Source: Pseudobutyrivibrio ruminis DSM 9787
GTDB lineage: Bacteria > Bacillota > Clostridia > Lachnospirales > Lachnospiraceae
Direction: 5' to 3'
Length of the DNA stretch: 64,000 nucleotides
NCBI RefSeq assembly: GCF_900218035.1
Contig: NZ_OBMR01000005.1
Location: forward strand, 1-64,000
Shown piece after piece: positions 52,460 through 62,147 of this stretch; the first letter of the stretch is position 1; each line of letters opens with the position of its first letter. The notes beneath the pieces were generated by a model. It was not told the origin of the DNA and did not search any database. It saw only the letters and a list, made by a program, of their open reading frames with translations. The position numbers and the translations under genes are program-made.

Positions 52460-52757
52460 TTGCTATAATTTTAAGATTTTACTCTTATTTATAGCAGTTT
52501 TAGGCTGATATTCACTATAAATATCAGCTTTTTCTTTTGTCTATAGCAGTTCCAGATTAATCTTTGCTATATATTCCAGCTTTTTCTTTGTTTTATAGCA
52601 TTTTCAAGCTGTCAACTGCTATAGATTTTGGCTTTACCTCATTCTTATAGCATTTCACTCCAAATATCTGCTATAAAATCAAAAAATCCTTGTATCTTAT
52701 AGCAAATCAGCTTTGATTCCTGCTATAAATACAAGGATAGTATGAATCTTATAGTTA
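52460..52757. repeat. Array D: six 52-bp units of alternating TGCTATA / TATAGCA kernels
   Basis: Nine-base windows with TGCTATA start at 52460, 52512, 52564, 52616, 52668 and 52720; those with TATAGCA start at 52489, 52541, 52593, 52645, 52697 and 52749. Both series have exactly 52-bp spacing, with 29 bp from reverse to forward and 23 bp back. Ten of twelve seven-base cores are exact. Intervening sequence varies but is pyrimidine-rich on the plus strand. The last two units fold into an 18-bp near-perfect stem (52686-52738, ATCCTTGTAT/ATACAAGGAT continuing through the kernels). The array fills the whole gap between the transglutaminase and sortase genes, without a nuclease-like gene. Confidence 0.93.
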
Positions 52758-53342
52758 TATCACTCGCTCAGCTATGATTACCAAGCGTTGTGTTGCTATG
52801 TATATTGGTGTGCAAGTGTAGAGAGTGAGTGTTTCTTTGCCTTCGATAGGTTCTAGAATCTCCACATCTGTAGGGTCCACCACCTGAATGTCTGTAACCA
52901 CATATGTGTATGTTTCTGTGGCTGAATCCAGATAAATCAAATCATCTATTTCAACTTCATCAAGACGATTAAAGTATTTACCAAAGTTGTAATTGCGATG
53001 ACCTGCGATTACGCAATTTCCTTCCTCTCCTGCAAATGCAGTTCCCGATTCATGTCCAAGAGAATCTGATAACACATCTCTTTCAGTGCCCTCTCGCACA
53101 GGATTTTCTGAATCGATAGATGGAATTCGGAGGATGTAGAGCATGTCTCCTGTAACTGCATCATTACCTTCTGTTTCTGGTGATGCAACACCGCTTTCAA
53201 TCTTTTCTTTGAACTCTTCAACAGTATTCTTTTTTGAATAATATTGCTTTAGGTTTAATGCAATAGAACTGAGCAATAAGCCCAGTCCCAATGCGATTAA
53301 CGTTAAACCTATTATCTTTTTAATAGATTGTTTACTTGTCAT
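52755..53342 (-). CDS. Sortase (class D-like)
   Basis: A 195-aa membrane-anchored transpeptidase. An N-terminal helix lies at about 9-28. The catalytic His is in VIAGHRNYNFGKYFNRL near residue 113, the Cys in TLYTCTP near residue 173 and the Arg in ATQRLVIIAE near residue 185. It links surface proteins bearing a sorting signal to the wall. I chose ATG 53342, with AAGGA immediately upstream; a TTG at 53360 would overlap the adhesin gene further and has no ribosome site. It overlaps the 3' end of the adhesin gene by 11 bp, so the pair is co-translated. Its stop is inside the last kernel of array D. Confidence 0.92.
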   Translation of the reverse strand: MTSKQSIKKIIGLTLIALGLGLLLSSIALNLKQYYSKKNTVEEFKEKIESGVASPETEGNDAVTGDMLYILRIPSIDSENPVREGTERDVLSDSLGHESGTAFAGEEGNCVIAGHRNYNFGKYFNRLDEVEIDDLIYLDSATETYTYVVTDIQVVDPTDVEILEPIEGKETLTLYTCTPIYIATQRLVIIAERVI

Positions 53343-56300
53343 ATTCCTTTTTCTTTCCAAGTGTCAAATACAAACCAACAAGGATAAGTGCCACTGCTGT
53401 GAGGTATCCAAACAATGTACCTACAAAACCACCTGTCTTTGCAAGGCGAGGTGCTGATGTATTCTGAGAATCATCGCTTAGATCAGTTCCCATAGCAATA
53501 TCATTTTCCTTGAGAGTGAGTCCATCGACACCATCAACTGTTGTCTTACTACTACCGTAATAATTGTTAGCTGTGTATGTAGCACCGGCAGAAAATCCTA
53601 CATCCGTTGATCCTGTGGATGGCTGTGTTGACGCTATAGCTGGAACTGGTTTACGCTGCGGTGTAACAATTTTTCCAATAGTTGAAAGTGATGAATCATT
53701 AAATATTCCATCCTTATTCTTTGTCTGAATTATACTTTCACTTGTTCCATCTTCTAAAATTGTCTCCCCTATAACCTTCATTGAAATTGGATTAACCGAA
53801 TTATATCCTTCAATCTCTCCTTCAGGCTTAAGTACATATTCATCCTGATAATTCATATTGTATATATATTCGTTTGTTTCAGGATTAATCTCACTTGGTT
53901 CAACTCGTTCTAACTTATTTGTATCTTTATTAAACCTATATAACACAAATTTCATAGCAGAAAACATACTAGGATCCATTCCTAGTGTATCAGGACTGAT
54001 TGTCACTGTTGCAGTCTTATCTGCATCATAATCATCATACATTGTAATCTTAGCATTCTCTGCCGTAACATAATCACTGTTTTCTTCATCAAATATTTCA
54101 AGTTTTAAATCAGTGGTAACTCTAAACTTTATTGATTCGGCCTTTCTATATCCGAGAGGTGCCTGATTCTCAATTAATGAATAAGTTCCCTCAGGTAATG
54201 AAATTTTCTCTGCAATTCCATCCGATACCCATGATGCCATCTCATCATTTGATGTAACTTCAATTATTTTAAGCTGAGCACCAACTAATTCATTACCTTG
54301 ACCTGTAGATACTTTACTAAACACAATATTAGTTCTGTTTTTAGATATGCTAACCATATTTATAGTATCAACAGGCACACCTGAATCACCAGATACAACC
54401 TGCACCTGAAGCTTGTCATTTTCATCCTTTACGACTGTAAATCTGATATTAGAACCAGAATTATAACCAGTTGGAGCTTCTTCAGACAAAACATACTCAC
54501 TATCCAAATATACTTTTACATTCTTTGGATTAATATCTTTACTATTCCATGTGATAGTATCTGTACCATCCTTAATAAGCTTCATTTTAGATCCTGCAAG
54601 AAGCTCACCATCCTCGGAATTCTCACGGCTATAAATATCTATTGTTATTGAAAGCTTTTCATATTCAAATGGAATAATTTGCTCATTAGACTTTCCTGCA
54701 ACAAATTCCTGTGTTTCTTTATCTGAAGCACTTTCATACCCATCTGGACCAACAACTTCTTTGATAGTATATTTCTTTCCAGCTGTAAGTTTAACTGTAA
54801 CAGCCTTTGCAACGCCATTATCCTTTGTTATAAGATGAAGAACCTCAGAATTAGAATCAGGGTCAATTACTGAATACTCAACTCCTGAAAGCGGCTCTCC
54901 TGCTTTATTATTTGCTGTTACCGTCAGGTAGAGAGCGCTGGTAAACTCTGCTCCAACATTAAACTGACTTTTTACGTCAACCTTTGCAGAAGCACTTTCA
55001 TATCCTATAGTAATGATTTCAATACTGTTACTACAGTCTGTCAACTTTGTATCAACAACAGATGCATTGTAAGTAAGCTTATATACTTTATCTGTCTGTG
55101 GCAACGTAACATCCAGTACAGTGTTTGCCCCATTGCTTGAGACTTTCTTAGCATAGTTAGAGGCATCCACAAGGTTTTCATCTGTAACCTGACCATCCGC
55201 ATCAGATATAGTGCACTCGTAAAGCTGGACTGACAGGCTATCAAGCTCTAATGAAGAACCAATAGTGTCTCTTACTGTGAAACCTTCTGGCAACTGATTT
55301 CTTGCTTTATTTATGTATACTGTGTAAGTAACATTACCTGTAGATTTGTCACCTTTACCAGTCTTAGACAAAACAGAGTTATTAATTGCTATGTTGTTTG
55401 ATGTTACTTCTACTTTTTTATCGTTTGTTTTTAATATGTCCTCACTTACAAGTGTGGCTGTGTCATTAATTGTAAAGCTACCATTATTAACAGTCTGATA
55501 TTTATCGCTAACTACTTTTGCAGTAAACTTTACTTTCTTTAAAGCATCATCGCCTGCTGCAATATCTCCAAGATTTACAACAATGTTTCCATTTGAATCA
55601 TTTGTAGTTTTAACTTTGGTCCCATTAACTGTTACACCTGTCTCTTCCAAAACTTCAAGCTCATAATTGTCATATTTAAGCTGATTAGTAAGGACAACAT
55701 TCTTCATGTCCATCTTGTTGGCGTCAACTATGATTTCACAATCAACAGTATGGTTATTGTAATTATAGTTTGAAATAGCAACCTGCAAGACATCACTTGT
55801 ATAGGTTATTTTAGCTTCATCTGTCTGTGGTTCACTATTCTCAACAGCTATCAATGAAACTTTATTAGAAAATGCTGTTCCATTATTATTTGTTGTCCAA
55901 ACATCCCTTTGTCCATCAACAAGCTTTGTCTTCATTTGAAAGACAGCTTTTTTATCCTGAAGCTTGTCAGCAAAGTCAAGAATAACATCATTGCCACTAG
56001 TATTAAGATTTACATCGTTCGATGTAAGTGTTGATTCTATATTCCCACCAACTGTATATATACTAATATCTCCAATTGAACCTGTTACATATTCCTGATT
56101 TGCTGGAATAATATCAGTAACTGTTACTGATGTTATATCCTGATATTCTTGGTTGACTGCCACTTCCCATGTAAGCTCATGAGTTGCGGGGTCGTAGGAT
56201 TTTCCAGTTATTTGTATACCAGCCTTAAGATTTATACTACTTTCAGCTTTTACAGTAGGACCAGTAAATGTTCCCTCTCCATCTCCAAAATTATAGTCAT

Positions 56301-58302
56301 ATGTTATCCATGCATCATTCTTTGGATTTGATGTGTGATTCTTCTTTAAATAACCTGTCTGATAATTGGCAATTTGGGATTTGTATGTAATAATCCATTG
56401 GCCATCACTATTTGGATTTTCCAAATCTACCTTCCAGCTATAGTTATCAGAAGATGTTCCATTTGTCACCGAAACAGTAGAACCATTAACTTTAACATCA
56501 CCTGCTAAAGTCATATTGGCACCATCTCCACCAAAGAGATCATACAAAGTAACATTCTTAATATCATAACCATTATTAGAAACAGTTATTTTCCATTCAA
56601 TAACACCATTTGAATCTATAGTCCCTACAGATTCTTTTTTTAACCATTCCTTGACCTTTGTTTCGAAGGAAATACTTGCATCATTTCCTGTAACAATATC
56701 ATCACCATTAGAATCTACAAGCTTTGGAGTTTCGTTAATTGTCGAACCAATAGTTGTTTTGTTACCGTTAACAATACCATTTGTCAAACCAAAATTTACA
56801 GTTGAATCATAGGTAATAGTTGTTATTCCATCAGCTGTATAATTTGGTGTCTTAAACTCAACTATAAGGTTAGTCCCCTCAATTTTTATATATAATGGTG
56901 TAGCTCCTTCTACTTGTACGCTGCTTTCATTGACAGTTTCATCTTTGGAAAGTTCAGCAACATATTTATACCCACCTGTGTAAGATTCTGGCCTAGAACT
57001 ATTCTTTATAGTAGCAGTCCAACTTGCAGTACTATCATCTTTTTTTGAACCAGTCAAACTAATAGTAGGTGGCTCTTTCTTAAACTCAGAAATCTCAAAG
57101 GTATAGGTCTTTCCATCTGGTAAAACAATTTCCTGCTTGGCGTTTTCATCTTGTGGATCAAGCTCAAAACTCAGTCCAAAAGAACCATTTACAATCCCTT
57201 CATATGATGTTGTTAGATTAAATCTAACTTCTGCTTTAGTATTAGCTTCATTTGGAACTATACTGATAGTTCCAAGTATCTCACCTGATTGCAAATCCTT
57301 TACATCTGCTGTTTCTGCGTCTAAATTGATTTCTGAAATATCAATTTCAGCAAGCTTATAGGAATGATCTTTCTTTAAAGATTCTGAATCATCTGTATTG
57401 ATTATCAAATTAGAAAAACTGTAAGTAGCATTAAAAGTCTTTGCTTTAGAAATCTCAATAGAAGTGTTATCACTAATGATTTTTCCATCAACCTGTATTT
57501 CAACACTAATCTCAAAGTCTCCAACCGTTGTCGGGTTAGTCTCGTCTGTTATATCAACTATGGCATACGTGGAAAAATGTTCTGCCTCAAAGCTAACCTT
57601 GCCATCGCCAACACTTGAATCTACAGACTCGGCCGACTGCATGGAATCCGCTATATGAAATACTTCCATATCTTTGTTAGCATCAGCTTTCACCTCTGCT
57701 GTGTCGATATTGTTGAAAGTTACCTGTACATTTCCCTTTGATGTATCTGGCTGAACCTCATTTCCATTTACGTCATAGATAGTGATGTCAAATGCCTTCA
57801 CCTCTACTACTGACTTTGTATCAGCAAGGTTCTTTTCTACAGCATCCTCGATTTTAGAGATATTGCTTTTTCCAGTGATGGCAACTGCTTCAAAGTGGCT
57901 GTCCTTTGGAAGAACCCCTGCTGCTGCAGTCATGGAGATTCTCACTCCATCTACGTCTCTTGATTGAGAAAAAGCTACCTCTTCTGCCTCAGTCTCTTCA
58001 GAAACCACTTCCTCCGGAGTTATTTCTTCTGTCACTGTAGAAACTGAAGTTTCTGGCTGTTCAACGTCTTCTGTTACAACTGGCTCCTCCGCTTCTTTCT
58101 CTTCCTCTTTGTTAATAGGAACTTCTTCTTTCTTTTGTTCCTCAGTTATTATTTCTGTCTCTGGTGTCTCGAGCTGCGTCTGCTCCTCCACCGTCTCTTC
58201 CAGAATCTCATCGATTCCTTCTGCCTGCGACACTAAATCCGAGCTAAACGTGCTAAAAATAATAGCAAAGCCCAGCACTGCCGCCATAATTTTCTTTTTC
58301 AT
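53332..58302 (-). CDS. Large sortase-anchored surface protein (SpaA/Cna-B-like adhesin)
   Basis: A 1656-aa exported protein. The signal peptide is MKKKIMAAVLGFAIIFSTFSS (about 1-28). A Glu/Thr-rich segment (about 30-105) follows, then many beta-sandwich domains: a ZU5/peptidase-like region (about 110-260), several collagen-binding or DUF11-like domains with the TITYDSTV and SYDPATHELTWEV patterns (about 420-1090), and SpaA/Cna-B-type domains (about 1120-1530). The C-terminus has the sorting motif LAKTG followed by a hydrophobic helix and KKKEYDK. It is the likely substrate of the sortase encoded directly downstream. It probably mediates attachment to plant fibre, mucus or other cells; the ligand is unknown. 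Confidence 0.93.
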   Translation of the reverse strand: MKKKIMAAVLGFAIIFSTFSSDLVSQAEGIDEILEETVEEQTQLETPETEIITEEQKKEEVPINKEEEKEAEEPVVTEDVEQPETSVSTVTEEITPEEVVSEETEAEEVAFSQSRDVDGVRISMTAAAGVLPKDSHFEAVAITGKSNISKIEDAVEKNLADTKSVVEVKAFDITIYDVNGNEVQPDTSKGNVQVTFNNIDTAEVKADANKDMEVFHIADSMQSAESVDSSVGDGKVSFEAEHFSTYAIVDITDETNPTTVGDFEISVEIQVDGKIISDNTSIEISKAKTFNATYSFSNLIINTDDSESLKKDHSYKLAEIDISEINLDAETADVKDLQSGEILGTISIVPNEANTKAEVRFNLTTSYEGIVNGSFGLSFELDPQDENAKQEIVLPDGKTYTFEISEFKKEPPTISLTGSKKDDSTASWTATIKNSSRPESYTGGYKYVAELSKDETVNESSVQVEGATPLYIKIEGTNLIVEFKTPNYTADGITTITYDSTVNFGLTNGIVNGNKTTIGSTINETPKLVDSNGDDIVTGNDASISFETKVKEWLKKESVGTIDSNGVIEWKITVSNNGYDIKNVTLYDLFGGDGANMTLAGDVKVNGSTVSVTNGTSSDNYSWKVDLENPNSDGQWIITYKSQIANYQTGYLKKNHTSNPKNDAWITYDYNFGDGEGTFTGPTVKAESSINLKAGIQITGKSYDPATHELTWEVAVNQEYQDITSVTVTDIIPANQEYVTGSIGDISIYTVGGNIESTLTSNDVNLNTSGNDVILDFADKLQDKKAVFQMKTKLVDGQRDVWTTNNNGTAFSNKVSLIAVENSEPQTDEAKITYTSDVLQVAISNYNYNNHTVDCEIIVDANKMDMKNVVLTNQLKYDNYELEVLEETGVTVNGTKVKTTNDSNGNIVVNLGDIAAGDDALKKVKFTAKVVSDKYQTVNNGSFTINDTATLVSEDILKTNDKKVEVTSNNIAINNSVLSKTGKGDKSTGNVTYTVYINKARNQLPEGFTVRDTIGSSLELDSLSVQLYECTISDADGQVTDENLVDASNYAKKVSSNGANTVLDVTLPQTDKVYKLTYNASVVDTKLTDCSNSIEIITIGYESASAKVDVKSQFNVGAEFTSALYLTVTANNKAGEPLSGVEYSVIDPDSNSEVLHLITKDNGVAKAVTVKLTAGKKYTIKEVVGPDGYESASDKETQEFVAGKSNEQIIPFEYEKLSITIDIYSRENSEDGELLAGSKMKLIKDGTDTITWNSKDINPKNVKVYLDSEYVLSEEAPTGYNSGSNIRFTVVKDENDKLQVQVVSGDSGVPVDTINMVSISKNRTNIVFSKVSTGQGNELVGAQLKIIEVTSNDEMASWVSDGIAEKISLPEGTYSLIENQAPLGYRKAESIKFRVTTDLKLEIFDEENSDYVTAENAKITMYDDYDADKTATVTISPDTLGMDPSMFSAMKFVLYRFNKDTNKLERVEPSEINPETNEYIYNMNYQDEYVLKPEGEIEGYNSVNPISMKVIGETILEDGTSESIIQTKNKDGIFNDSSLSTIGKIVTPQRKPVPAIASTQPSTGSTDVGFSAGATYTANNYYGSSKTTVDGVDGLTLKENDIAMGTDLSDDSQNTSAPRLAKTGGFVGTLFGYLTAVALILVGLYLTLGKKKEYDK

Positions 58303-58486
58303 TATCTATAGTTCCCTTCTTATGCCTCAAAACTCTTGCCCCCCACTTGGAAACCAAATCATTCCAAACCAGTTTATTATTATAAAATGTAATGTTTTAA
58401 AGTCAATACAATCCTTGTTCTAAAATTGTATTTTCAGACATCTTGACAACAAAAAATAGAGACTGGTCTAAACCAGTCTCTATATG
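58303..58486. other. Intergenic region with a strong terminator
   Basis: The 184 bp between the sensor-like gene and the adhesin gene contain the terminator at 58457-58482 and the upstream region of the adhesin. No other signal is clear. Confidence 0.5.
58457..58482 (-). terminator. Intrinsic terminator of the sensor-like gene
   Basis: Eleven-base perfect stem TAGAGACTGGT (58457-58467) with ACCAGTCTCTA (58472-58482), four-base loop, and a TTTTTT run on the minus strand. It insulates the adhesin operon from the sensor gene upstream. Confidence 0.92.
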
Positions 58487-60844
58487 TTAATTGTAACTTA
58501 TTTTACAGTCCAAAGTGATTGTTACTTCTGTTCCCAGATTCTTTTTCGACATAAGAGTGACATAACCGCCCATAAGCTCCACAAGCTTTTTGGTAATGGT
58601 AAGTCCCAGGCCGACGCCTGTAAGATTTGCATCCAAGGCATTTTCTTCTTTGGTGAATGCATCAAAGGCAATGTCTTTAAACTCATCGCTCATGCCAATA
58701 CCATCATCTTTGATTGTAAATACCATCCTTGCCATACTCATGTTGCTGCAAGGCTGTTCTTCCAATGTTACCTTTATGGTACCACCTGCACCTGTAAACT
58801 TTAGAGAATTGTCGATAACCGCCATAATTGCCTGCATTAATCGTTCTCTATCTACCATAATATCCTTGGTCTTAATCTTTTTTGTCTTAACAGAATAATT
58901 AATACCTTTAGCATCAGCCCGTGGCTGTATATAACCTTCAATATCTTTTGCAAAGGCCGCCACATTAACCTTTCCTTTATTAAGAATCAGCTTGCCCTTA
59001 TCAAGAATACTTGCATCGATAATTTTGTCGGCAGTAGTCTGGATGCCTTCGCTGTCATCCGCAATCTTTTTCAAGCTATCACTTACTAGTTTTTCATCGT
59101 CCATCACCTGACTAGCTGTACTTGAAATATTATGGATTTCTGTAATAGGCTCCTTGATGCTTCTTGCAATGTTTTCAATAAGAACTAATTGGTTTTTATT
59201 TGAATTTCGAAGAGCAAGAATAACCTTGTTCTTTCGGATTGTTCTCACATGAAGGATTATCACTGAAACAACAACAATCAATACAATGACAATCAGCACG
59301 CCCATCAAATAATCATCCAGCCAGTCTATAAATGAATAGTTATATAAATCCTTAGTATATTTGTAAGCAATACTCTCAGAATAATCATCTGCAAGAATAT
59401 TAATACCTCGGTTTAAAAGACGGAGCAAACCGTCATTACCAATTTTTACGCCTAGGCATCTGCCATCCTTCTCAGAAAGCTGCCTAACGGATAATCGGTT
59501 GTACTTGTAATTCTTAAGAATCTCACCTGCACGCAAACCATTGAGAGTAGTACAATCAACTTCATGCTTCATAACAGCTTCCAAACACTGTTCGATATTA
59601 TCGTAATAAACTATCTCTGCCTCGGGATAATATGTCTTTATGTAATAGTACTGCATGCTATTACTGCTATTTACAGCAAATGTAGCAGCGCTAGGATTGA
59701 CCACAACATTATCAAATACTAACTCTGTACTGATAGAAACCACTGGTCCTGTCTGGTATATACCGTTTTGCTCAGAGTGGTAGATACCACCACCTACCGG
59801 AAATGCCACATCAATTTCTTCGTTATTGATGGCCGTAATCATGTCTTCGTATGTATCATATCCCACATAGGACACGCTGATATTGTTCTCATCAATAGCA
59901 TTGAAAATGGCGGGCATCAGTTCTCTGATAACACCTGTTACATTTCCATACACATCTGTAGAACTGTATGGAAGATAATTATTTAAATAGCCTACCGTCA
60001 ACGAATCATTATTGTCCAGCCAGGCTCTTTCAACAGATGACAATGCCTGCGCCGATACACTTGAGCCATGATACTTTGAACTAAGTGAGCTTGTATAATA
60101 TGGCTCGTCATTAAATAAATCAGTCTGCGCAGCATTCAATTCTTTTAGAAGGTCACCTCTGCTGTTGCTGACACAAATATAGTAATCAGTCATTCCGAAG
60201 GTCAAAAGAACCTCGTAACCACTTCTCTTATTTGTACCTTCACCTTCAACAGCAAGAACATCTACTACTCCTGCCTCAAAATCTTCTGTAAGCTTATCAG
60301 TATATTCATAACGTACCACATCGGCTTCAACATTATTTCTTTCGAGATACTCATCTAGTGCATCTGCCATGGCACTATCAAGCACACCAATAGAATGTCC
60401 CGCTAACGTCTCCACATCACTAGTTATTTCATGATTACTTTCATATTTAACCAGATTATAGGATTCGGTACCCATTGCCATATCCGGATAGCCAATCAAA
60501 TCTGCTCTTTCTTCCTTATAAGCAAGGCCGGCAAGCATATCGATATCGCCATCCAGCAACATCTGATAAAGCTCATTAAAGCTGCCATACACGTACTCAT
60601 AACGCCATCCTGTGTACTCAGAAAGCTTCATATAGTATTCATAGGCATAGCCTGATTTTATAGCGTCTTCGGAGGCTCCTTCCTGGAATATTTCATTCTC
60701 ATAGTAGCCAATTTTAACTGTCTTAGGTTGAACATTTGAAGCAGACACAAAAAGAGGACCTTGCAATAAAGATATAACAAGGCCCATAACTATCAGATAT
60801 GTCAAATTCTTCAAATGGGTTCCTATAAAAGAAACTCTCCTCAT
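58487..60844 (-). CDS. Two solute-binding domains fused to a histidine-kinase-like ATPase
   Basis: A 785-aa protein. After a signal-type hydrophobic N-terminus (about 12-30) there are two periplasmic-binding-protein family 3 domains (about 42-260 and 270-490; KIGYYENEIFQEGAS and LTVGYLNNYLPYSS begin them). A membrane helix lies at about 515-535. The dimerisation region that follows reads ENIARSIKEPITEIHNISS, where kinases have SHDLRTP; the His is Lys or absent. The HATPase domain is intact (IMAVIDNSLKFTGAGG, IKDDGIGMS, GVGLGLTITKKLVELMG). It resembles BvgS/EvgS-type sensors but has no receiver and perhaps no phospho-acceptor. It may be a regulator of another kinase or a pseudokinase. Confidence 0.86.
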   Translation of the reverse strand: MRRVSFIGTHLKNLTYLIVMGLVISLLQGPLFVSASNVQPKTVKIGYYENEIFQEGASEDAIKSGYAYEYYMKLSEYTGWRYEYVYGSFNELYQMLLDGDIDMLAGLAYKEERADLIGYPDMAMGTESYNLVKYESNHEITSDVETLAGHSIGVLDSAMADALDEYLERNNVEADVVRYEYTDKLTEDFEAGVVDVLAVEGEGTNKRSGYEVLLTFGMTDYYICVSNSRGDLLKELNAAQTDLFNDEPYYTSSLSSKYHGSSVSAQALSSVERAWLDNNDSLTVGYLNNYLPYSSTDVYGNVTGVIRELMPAIFNAIDENNISVSYVGYDTYEDMITAINNEEIDVAFPVGGGIYHSEQNGIYQTGPVVSISTELVFDNVVVNPSAATFAVNSSNSMQYYYIKTYYPEAEIVYYDNIEQCLEAVMKHEVDCTTLNGLRAGEILKNYKYNRLSVRQLSEKDGRCLGVKIGNDGLLRLLNRGINILADDYSESIAYKYTKDLYNYSFIDWLDDYLMGVLIVIVLIVVVSVIILHVRTIRKNKVILALRNSNKNQLVLIENIARSIKEPITEIHNISSTASQVMDDEKLVSDSLKKIADDSEGIQTTADKIIDASILDKGKLILNKGKVNVAAFAKDIEGYIQPRADAKGINYSVKTKKIKTKDIMVDRERLMQAIMAVIDNSLKFTGAGGTIKVTLEEQPCSNMSMARMVFTIKDDGIGMSDEFKDIAFDAFTKEENALDANLTGVGLGLTITKKLVELMGGYVTLMSKKNLGTEVTITLDCKISYN

Positions 60845-60881
60845 AAATCAATCCCCTAAATTAATTATTGTTTCTTTTACT

Positions 60882-62132
60882 TTAACACATTTCGCCAGAA
60901 AGTGGATATTTATCTGTAATTTCTTTTATGATTTTGCGAGCTTTTTCTACGCCAGCTTCCTGCTCCTTGATAACAACTGCAATTGCCTCAGCAACCTTGT
61001 CGAAATCATCCTCCTTGAGACCACGTGTTGTAGCAGCTGGTGTACCAAGACGAATACCAGATGTTACAAATGGCGACTTTGGATCATTTGGGATTGTGTT
61101 TTTGTTTGCAGTGATATGTGCATCATCAAGAAGCTTCTCAACAACCTTACCTGTAAGCTCGAATGGTGTAAGGTCGATAAGCATCAAGTGATTGTCTGTA
61201 CCGCCAGAAACAATTTTAATACCTCTATCCTGGAGGCCTTTGCAAAGAGCCTGAGCGTTCTTTACAATCTGCTGACCGTATTCCTTGAATGAAGGGTCCA
61301 ACGCCTCCTTGAAGCATACAGCCTTACCTGCAATAACATGCATAAGTGGGCCACCCTGGATTCCTGGGAAAACAGCCTTGTTGAAATTGTACTTTTCATT
61401 GGCTTCGGCTGTTGCCATAATCATACCACCTCTAGGACCACGAAGAGTCTTGTGAGTTGTAGTGGTAACTATATCTGCATATGGGATTGGGCTCTCATGA
61501 ACGCCTGCTGCTACAAGACCAGCAATGTGAGCCATGTCCACAAACAGAACTGCATCAACTTTGTCACAGATTTCTCTGAAGCGCTTGAAATCAATCTTAC
61601 GACAATATGCAGATGCTCCTGCAATAATCATCTTTGGCTTGCACTCAAGTGCTATACGCTCTACTTCATCATAATCGATGAAACCATCATCGTTTACTCC
61701 ATAAGGAACAATGTTGAAATAGGTACCAGAGAAGTTGGCAGGTGAACCATGTGTAAGGTGTCCGCCGTGATCCAAATTCATACCCATAACTGTGTCCCCT
61801 GGCTTAAGCACTGCAAACTGCACTGCCATGTTGGCCTGTGCACCAGAATGAGGCTGAACGTTTACATATTCGCAACCGAATAACTCTTTTGCACGCTCAC
61901 GAGCAAGCTCTTCGATTACATCTACTTCTGCGCAACCGCCGTAGTAGCGCTTTCCTGGATAGCCTTCAGCGTACTTGTTTGTAAGTACTGAGCCCATTGC
62001 AGACATTACTGCTGGTGATACCCAGTTTTCTGAAGCGATAAGCTCGATGTGCTCTGACTGACGATTGAACTCCTTAACAATTGCCTCTGCAACTTCTGGA
62101 TCTGTGTTTTTGATGTCCTGTAGTGTGTACAT
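60882..62132 (-). CDS. glyA: Serine hydroxymethyltransferase
   Basis: A 416-aa PLP enzyme that interconverts serine and glycine with tetrahydrofolate. The PLP lysine is in [17 protein letters not shown] near residue 226, and the N-terminal signature is [45 protein letters not shown]. Length is typical. ATG 62132 follows AAAGGGA. It is 15 bp downstream of the GGDEF-EAL gene's stop, a tight spacing that suggests read-through but no functional link. Confidence 0.97.
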   Translation of the reverse strand: MYTLQDIKNTDPEVAEAIVKEFNRQSEHIELIASENWVSPAVMSAMGSVLTNKYAEGYPGKRYYGGCAEVDVIEELARERAKELFGCEYVNVQPHSGAQANMAVQFAVLKPGDTVMGMNLDHGGHLTHGSPANFSGTYFNIVPYGVNDDGFIDYDEVERIALECKPKMIIAGASAYCRKIDFKRFREICDKVDAVLFVDMAHIAGLVAAGVHESPIPYADIVTTTTHKTLRGPRGGMIMATAEANEKYNFNKAVFPGIQGGPLMHVIAGKAVCFKEALDPSFKEYGQQIVKNAQALCKGLQDRGIKIVSGGTDNHLMLIDLTPFELTGKVVEKLLDDAHITANKNTIPNDPKSPFVTSGIRLGTPAATTRGLKEDDFDKVAEAIAVVIKEQEAGVEKARKIIKEITDKYPLSGEMC

Positions 62133-62147
62133 TATAATCCCTTTCTT

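Noticed and set aside
52766-52780. A thirteenth kernel of array D inside the sortase coding region
   Set aside because: A GCTATGA is near the expected position but off register by one to two bases and poorly matched; treated as chance.
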